Source: Crocodylus rhombifer | Lineage: Eukaryota; Chordata; Crocodylia; Crocodylidae | Length of the DNA stretch: 64,000 nucleotides | Direction: 5' to 3' | Assembly: GCA_038503035.1 (NCBI GenBank) | Contig: JAVSML010020787.1 | Coordinates: forward strand, 124,001-188,000 | Part shown: one piece after another, positions 51,201 to 60,200 of the stretch | Position numbering within the stretch: position 1 is the first letter of the stretch | How the letters are laid out: every line of letters starts with the position of its first letter | Notes under the pieces: model-generated | What the model saw: only the letters and a program-made list of their open reading frames with translations | Databases searched by the model: none | Told to the model about the DNA's origin: nothing | Program-made: the position numbers and the translations under genes

Positions 51201-54200
51201 TCCAAACATTTCTTGAAAGAGTCCAACGTAGGTGCCTGCACCACTTCTGGAGGGAATCCGTTCCAGGTCTTGGGGGCTCGGATAGTAAAGAAATGTTTTC
51301 TTATGTCCAGCCTGAAATGGTCTTGGAGGAGTTTGTGACCATTGATCCTTGTTTTACCTTGGGGTGCTCTGGTGAACAGATGTTCTCCCAAATCCTGATG
51401 TACACCCCTTATGTACTTATAGGCAGCCACCAGGTCCCCCCTGAGCCTGCACTCTGCCAGGCTGAAGAGATGCTCTATTCACTAGGGAACTCCCTGGAGT
51501 AACTAGGAATGATGGCCACAAACAGAGAGAGCAGATTTAAGTTGAACATTAGAAAGAACTTCTTTATGGTAAGGGCTGTCAGAATCGGGAATGGGCTTCC
51601 AATGGAGGTGATGGTCTCTCCTATCTTGGGGGTCTTCATGAGGAGACTGGACAAGCTCTTTCCTGCCCAGGACAGGGGGGTCAGACTGGATGACCTACTG
51701 AGGTCCCTTCTGAACATAACTTCTATGAATCTGTTATAGCCATATCCCATGTCATTTGGAAGTATGAGACCACCTATCCTCTACTGCCACAGGCCACTAC
51801 CATTATGGTCAGCAAAATAATTTGAATCTTATACCAAGACGACTACAAAAGGAAGAATGGTCTGCAGCAGTGGCACAGAAGGGGGTTCAAGCTGTGGAAC
51901 TTTTCTCCTCTTTGTCCAACAACCTGGCAACCCTCAGGGCACAATATAGGGTTCATTTATTTACTTTAAGCAGCACTCGCATAAGGACTACTATTCCCTG
52001 CCTGAGCTATTTCTTTTTGTTAATTACTTTTTGGTTTGGGGCAAGTATCTGCCTTCATATTGTTATGCAGCTGAATGTAATTCAAGACAACGGCATCTAG
52101 ATCATGACCTCCCTACGACCATGAACCCAGAAGACCACACATCTGACACCTACAGGAAAATCCAAGAAAAGCAAAGCCTAGCTCAGATTAAAGACACACA
52201 CTGAAAATACAGAAAAGATTTAAAAGAATGAAAGCCAACCCAAGCTCCTTCCTCTAGCAGAGTCTTCAATAGTGGCGTTGCTTTTCGACAGAACCAGGTC
52301 TCCAGGCTTAGATCCCTTCTGACAGTGGGTTGCAGGAACACAGTGACTGCCTGGCATCTGCACTGATGCAGTTTGTTTTCACTTTGGTGAAGATTTTATT
52401 CGGGCTTAATCATGGGTCTTCCTTTAAACACATTCCCAGTATTGCTACCCCAAGATAACTGCAGTAAAAGCACGCTGCCACAAACAATTGTGACAGTGAG
52501 AAGCAAGGGTCAAATAAGCTTCACACCACTCCCCTGCATACCAACTCCTGTTTATCTTCTTGCTCTCTACCTGGGCTCTGGCCCTTAGCTGAAAGTAGAC
52601 TGTTATATTCAATTTGCTACATCATTCTTGAGAGCACGGAGGCAGAAAGGAATCTTGGAGTCATCACTGACTCCAAGATGAACATGGGCCGGCAGTGTGG
52701 GGAGGCAGTCAGGAAGGCCAACCGCACCTTGGCATGCATCCACAGATGCACCTTGAGCAGGCCCAAGGAGGTGATATTCCTCTCTGTGCGGCACTGGTCA
52801 GGCCGAAGTTGGACTACTGCATCCAGTTCTGGGCGCCGCACTTCAAGAGGGATGTGGACAACATGGAGAGGGTCCAGAGGAGGCCACCTGCACGATCCAG
52901 GGACAACAGGGCAGACCCTACAGTGAGAGACTGCAGGACCTGAACCTGTTCAGCCTTCACAAGAGAAGGCTGGGGGGGGACCTGGTGACCGTCTATAAAC
53001 TCGCTAGGGGAGACCAGAAGGGTTGGGAGAGACCTGGTTTCCCCAAGCGCCCCCCCCGCGTAACAAGGAATAACGGACACAAGTTGTTGGAGAGGAGGTT
53101 TAGATTAGACATCCGCAAGAACTACTTCACAGTGAGGGCGGCTAGGATCTGGAATCAACTTCCAAGGGAAGTGGTGCTGGCTTCTACCCTGGGGGTCTTT
53201 AAGAGGAGGCTTGATGCCTACCTAGCTAGGATCATTTGAGCCCAGTTTTTTCTCCTGCCCAGGCAGGGGGTCAGACTTGAAGATCTACAAGAATCTTCTG
53301 CTTCAACCTGACTTCTATGATTCTGTTTTAAACCTCTTGTCTGAAAAGCTTCGTGATGGAAGCCTTCTACGGCTCAAGAACCAAGAAATTTAGTAATTTG
53401 GCCATCTTACTAAACAGCTAATCATGAAGATAAAAATGAATTTAATACTGAAATAGCACAAGTTAACTGAATATTAGCTTCAGCAGTTCAGAACTTGATA
53501 AACAAACCTTAGAGATACAGAATGAACAATGGACCTCAAATGAGTGATGAATCAGAAAGCCTTAAAGGAGAATCAGAGCAGCAGTCAGGTAAGAGCAAGC
53601 AAAAGAGTAATTTTCCCATGCTCCCATCTAAACAAAACTGAACACTGTAAGCCTAGAGAAGTTTCCAATCTAGTGAGTAATGTTACAGGAATGTAACCCC
53701 CTCTCCCCTCCCTGGATCATCCATACAAAATATTGTTTCATAGATATTAAAAACCAGGAAAACAATTCCCCCCCCCCCACACACAATGCTCATTTAGTTT
53801 AACCCACTACATGACATGTCACCAGATTTCATGAAGCAAGCTCTGCATCAGATATCTACCATCTGTTTCAGCCATGGCATCTTCTGAAACAATGCTTATT
53901 TTGATGTACAGACTTAAAGTGATATAGTCTCCTAGTGCTTTATACAGAGTTTCCCAAACTGTTGATACTTGAGGCAGACTTTCTGAATTAAAACTGGTCA
54001 GGACACTTTACTCACTGATCTGCTGGGATGGTCCAGCTGACACCTTCTGGGAATCACAGGTATAGGTCTACAAAAATAATTTAATTTCATATGAAACATA
54101 AAAGAAGCCCCCTTCCCTTTTTTAAAAGGTCAGTTTTATAATGATCTTTATTATTTTTGCTATCTAGTAGTTCTAGAAGCTCCAATAAATACTTTCAAAA

Positions 54201-57200
54201 TCTGTTCCAATTGGCTTGAGATATTGAACACTTTTAAGGATATAAAGCAATAGTTATGCAAGTAGTCTCATTACAGAGCATGAGAAATATTCATGCTCAG
54301 GTAAGATAAAGCTGTCTTTCAAGTCTCTCAGCAACTACAGGCACATCAGATTCTCTTTTAAATCCATACATCAGAGAGTTGAAGCCTTAAGAACTTACTT
54401 CCTAATATAATGGGGACCTAATACAAGAGCAAAGAGCAGATCTTCTCAGAGTACGTTTAGATCAAAAGTGAATAATTTTGCTGAGAAGCAATTCTATTGG
54501 AATGGTTCTCAAGAGCCAGGACCCTGTGGTCACTTTTGACCAAAGTTAAATTAATTGAGGGCTTAAAGTGTTAAGCACCCCACAAATACCAGCCACTTCA
54601 ACCAACCCATTTCATGAAAACATCTGAAAAGCTTGTTTTCATTCCAATCTGGAACAAAAAATTGCAAAACCTCAAAACTGTCAAAAAATAAACTTGTCCT
54701 CCAGACAAAAACTAGGGAATAAACTATGCATCTCTCCAAGGGCCTGAATTACGTAACCAAGTTCATTTGTACAGACCTTTATGACAGACATCCACCAAAA
54801 GTAATTTTCACAGGATTCAAATACCAACACTTCAACCTATGATTAACTTTAGGCATGTAAGTAACTCCACTGATTCAACTAGAACAACTCTCAGGCTCTA
54901 AAGCTAGGCACGCACCAAAGTGCTTAACTGGGTTGGGGCCACAATCCTATAAAAATATACAGCAAGATAAAACTGAGAGTGACCACATCAACTTAATTAA
55001 GTGACTAATACCCTGATATTATACTTTAATCCTTAGTGGCATCAATAGTAATGAATACTCAAGCACCTCCTTCCCATAGATACCATTCTGCTCAAAGTAA
55101 TCAGGGGCTCTGAAGGCATGTTTGAAAACACAAGTACTGAAAGCATTTACAAAATGAAATCCACTCACAGACATCCAAGTAATTTATTGTTCTACACAAG
55201 AATCTGAATCTTCATTTCAGTTTACTTTCTTATTTTTAAGCCTTTAAACATCCAGTTGACTAAAAAAAACCCAAACCACAAACAAACACAAAACACTAAG
55301 CACTAAATTTCTTCAGGATCAGTTTTTAAATTAATTTTAATAATACAAATAAAACCTTTAAATTAAATGGGTAAATTCTTAGAAAATCCATTTTATATTG
55401 AAAAAATAACGGGTACACTGTCTTTTCTTGCATACAAGATGCACCTTAAAAACAGCTGCTGGAAACTGGGGTGCATATTATAAACAAGGAGATATGGTAA
55501 CAGCAGTTTCTTCTGTTCAAGCAAAAGTGAAAGTAATTCGGCACAGAATCCACAGGGAACAGATCAATGAGTAAACTCTGTTCCTAACTGCTGCTACTCA
55601 GTTATTTATTACAAGGAAATATGTTTTTTCCCTTGATTCTGCCTTATTCCAGAGCATATTGTACGTGAGAAAATGTGGACAAGCTTGGGAGAACGATGCA
55701 TTCTTATACAACTCTTGTCTTAAGAACAAAAAGCTTACTTGACCTCAGCTACAGCACCATAACAAGCATTTCCATAATAATCACATTCACCATTGACTGT
55801 CAGCTTTGTTAGCTTTTTCAGTATTTACTGTCAAATAAAGCAAAATCACTCTTTCCTACCAGTTGCGCTGCTGCTGACTTCGGAAACATTTGTTAAATCA
55901 TTAAAAAAATAATAATCTCAGATGGAGAAAATTAAGGGGTTTTACCAGCAATATTGGGTTTTTGTTCATGCTGTAATCATGTAGGATACAGTATTCACAT
56001 TCAGAAACTCTCACACTTTAGCTAGTACAAATGCACATTTCTAAACTGGACTACTGCACAGACAGATGTGCTATTCCTTGCTGTGAATTTCCAGGATTCC
56101 AACTCCAAATTCAGGTAAGGATTAAAGCCAAGGAACAGATTTGTGAGAATCTGTATAGCAGGTACTTACGTTCTAACCTACTAAGCAAAAGAATACCACC
56201 TCCAGCCATGCTAGGAAACACTGCCATGAAAACATGGTCCCCATCACTTGGTCCCACCCCCATCCTCACCTAATGCCAAGAACGGTAGCTGTCATTACGG
56301 TTTAACTACTGCTGGGTGCAACAACAAGCAAGCTCAAGACAGCAGTGCTGACCATGGGTCAAACAACAGCTACGTCACGCAGTTTTTCAGCATTGGGGCC
56401 AGCAAAGCAGGAGCCAACCAAGTGGATTGTGTTTACAAAGCAGTGCTTCCTAGCATGGTCAGAGGTAATACAAAATGTGCCAAGTCCAGAATCGATATTC
56501 AAGTTGCCTGGGTGCGAGCTTTTATGTTTTAAATGTGCACACACAATCGATCTGATGGAGGAGGGGACTGGCATCTCAAATCACCTGCATTCAGTCTCTA
56601 GCTGAATCCGTCTTAGTTCTCTGGTGGGTTTCACTGGATCAGTTTGTTTCTAGATTCTCCCTATCTTCTACAATCTGTGGTAGCTGTATTATTAGTTTTG
56701 TCAACTGCATTCTTACAGGAACAACTACTAAGAAACTTCCTATCAAATGTAATACAGTATTCTAAAAAGAACATGATAACTTAATCCTTGCTAGTTCCCA
56801 CCATAAAGAATTTATTATTTAGCCAAGTAACATTTATTATGTCTTTTAACCAGCCAGCAAGTCTCAACTTTGCTTTGGCATTTAATCATACACCAAAGCC
56901 ATTTGATGCTTACTGTACTCTTGGCAGGGATCCACTAAGGCTGATACAGGCCTCCTGATCAAGCACTTCTCTATATTACATGCTGAAAATTTGCATTCAG
57001 TCCACTTGTATACAAACAACTGGATCTCAATTTCAGGTAAGTTTTCTTAGGTAAGAGGTATCTAAAAAGAAATTACAACAATAAAATTGTGGTTGTGCCT
57101 TTTGCTGGATTTACATTAGCGATTCATAACCAGGATGTCTTTACACCCTTTCAGGGGTGCCACTGGGTGCTATATCATGTTAGCACTGCTAGGAGTACAA

Positions 57201-60200
57201 ATATGATTCATAAAATAAACCTGGATATTTCAAATAGAATGTTTTTAACACTATGGATTCTTGACTGCTTGTGGTCTTTCCAAGTTCTTTGCAAAAGAAA
57301 AAATAGTTTTATTATTTTTCTGTAGACAAAAAGTAAGTGAAAAACTAAGAGCTGGCATTTTCTGAGGGGTGCCACTATTGTAAGCACTGTTATATATAAA
57401 GTGACTATAAGTTTGCCACCTCTGAAAATGCTTTTTTTTTTCCTTTCTAAATATCAAAGGCTTGAATTCCCTGATATTGTTCAAACATATGCAGAGGATT
57501 TAGAAATGGACAAGAAACTGTTAAAGCAGTAAAAGCTTTTTACTAGCCTATTTAAAATAAAGACATAAACAAACAATTTCTCATTCATTCAATTCTCACT
57601 TGAAAGGTTCCTCTGATGTCATGAACTAGCTATATAATCTTCCACAAAGCTTCCTGAAAAGACAGCAGAAAAGATCCAAGTAAAAAATAGCAGACTTAAA
57701 ATTTTAGACCTTATAAATCAGTCCTATTTTGGTACTGCTGCAAGTCACCTTTAAGACTTTCTCCTAGTTCAACAGAACACCTGTACTTCTAGTTTCAGGC
57801 CCTTCTAATTACTCTGAATAATTTAGCACTCCATTTATTAAAACCTCCTTAAGTACTTAAATAACTAACATCTTTCCCAAGCTGTACACAGCTATCTATT
57901 TCACTCAATCTCTCTTTGTAAGGCATGATCTCTATTCCTGTTGACCTGCTTTGGATGGTTTATTAATGTCTCCTATACAGCTAGCTTACCGGTCTTGGGG
58001 GGGAGGGCAGAAGTAGAAAAATGCAAGTAATCCAGCTGTAGAGAGTCACACAAGCTATGTGAAAGTATTATTACCTCTCTTAACATTAGATGCGACATAC
58101 TCATCTGCCCAAGAATAGTATTTGGTTAAAAAAAAAATAATCCACCTCCACATAGCAGGTGCATTGTTTAGTTGAAAGGTACTCTCTCAACCAGCTGTTC
58201 TCTGCTTTACTGCCTTTTAAATAGGAATAAAAAGTATAGCATTTGTACATATTATTCTTTACTTATTTGTGTAGTTGTTATAGCGATAAGATGAATAATA
58301 TAGACAACTCTCCAGGACTCCATCATTTCACTATGTTTTTCATACAGAACCTAGGTGGAGGTAATTTCTCTAAATCTTTTACCAATCAGAAAGTTAATAA
58401 AGACTGCTGGGTCAGTGATATACACACAGCTGCCTATTGAGGAAGACAGCATTGAGGACCCAAAATAGACACTGTAGACTTGAAGAATAATATCTGCCCA
58501 GAAGTTTTATACCTGCAATAGCTCTCAGTGAAACTAACCATGACATTGAAACTTAGAAGTCTGCCAGTATAGCTATAGGAACAAACACTCCTTGTGTAAA
58601 TGTAGTTTACTCTGGCAAAAAGTACTTCCCACCCCCTCAAATACATATTATACCAGTCCCCCAAGCAAAATAAACTATCCCAAAAAAAGTTGGTCGAACT
58701 GCTCAAAAAAGCTGTTGTGTAGCTAAAGAACTGTTGCAAAAGGTGACACAGCCCTAAGCAAAACTGACCACCATGACCACCAGGATCTGGGGGTTTGTTT
58801 GTTCACCAGAGCGCCCCAAAGGATGACGAGGTCGAATGGTCATAAACTACTACAAGGCTGTTTCAGGCTGGACATAAGGAAGAATTTCTTTACTGTCTGA
58901 GCCCCAACATCTGGAACAGCCTGCCATTGGAGGTGGTTCAAGCACCTACATTGAAAATCTTCAAGAGCAAATTGGATGCTTATCTTGCTGGGATCCTATG
59001 ACCCCAGCTGACTTCCTGCCCTTTGGGCGGGGGGGCTAGACTTGATGATCTTCCGAGGTCCCTTCCAGCCCTAATGTCTATGAAATCTATACCAGCAAAA
59101 CTATCGGTAAAACACACACGGTTTATTTTTAGTTTGTTTACTTTAACTAGGAAGGGGTAATTATTGATAATACTGAGATCTAATGTATTGACAACAAAGG
59201 GATTAATAAGGACCAATTTAAACATGACAGCATTAATAATTTCTGCACCACACAAATTTATTATCTTCTACAAAGGAAGCATTTGCCCCATTTTCCTCAC
59301 ATATTTGGGTTCCTGTTGCTAAACAACCACATCTCCCACAAATGCTACAATTCTGTGTCACAGAAGCTTTGATAACATCTTTCATATGGGGCACATCTGA
59401 ACTTTTTAAATTAAATAAAGTGACTTCCCTTATTTGACACAACCAGAATTACACCAGGATTAGCTGGCAAAAATGCCCAGATCCATCAGTTATACCTGTG
59501 TTCTGACACTGCAAGTCTGGTTGCCTAAACAGAGGGAACAGAGAAAGAGAAAGAAATAATAAGCTTTCCTCTGGCAGAAAACATCAACTGTGCCCCTCAG
59601 CTGAAAGCATCAAAAGAGGAGCCACTCTAACAGATTACCTGTGGTTGTGCTGAGGAAGCAGCAGGGCACTGGAAAAATACAACACTGAGTCTCTCTCCTG
59701 CCTCTCCCCATCCTTCCCAGTTCATAGCAATTAGGATCACAGGATAGTAGGGCTGGAAGGGACGTCATAAGGTCATCTAGTCCAACCCCCTGTTCAAGGC
59801 AGGATCATCCCTGATGAACCATCCCAGCCCAGCATCTGTCCAACCCACTGTTTAAAACTTCCAACGATAGAAACTCCACAACTTCTCTAGGCAACTTGTT
59901 CCAGTGCTTGACTACCTTCATTGTCAGAAAGTTCCTCCCTATCTTCAACCTACATTTCCTCTGCTGCAGCTTGAGGCCATTGCTACCAGTCCTGCCCCCT
60001 ACAGTCACAGATAAGTGCCCACCACCACACACACTAAAAATTTCCTTTCAGGTATTTGAAGACTGATCAATAGTTCCCCCCACTTCAGACTAAATAACCC
60101 TAGCTCTTTCAGCCCTTCTTCCTCATGAGTCATGCTCCCCAGGTCTCTAATCATCTTTGTTCTGAGCCAGACTCTTTCCAATTTGTGCACACCCTTCTTG

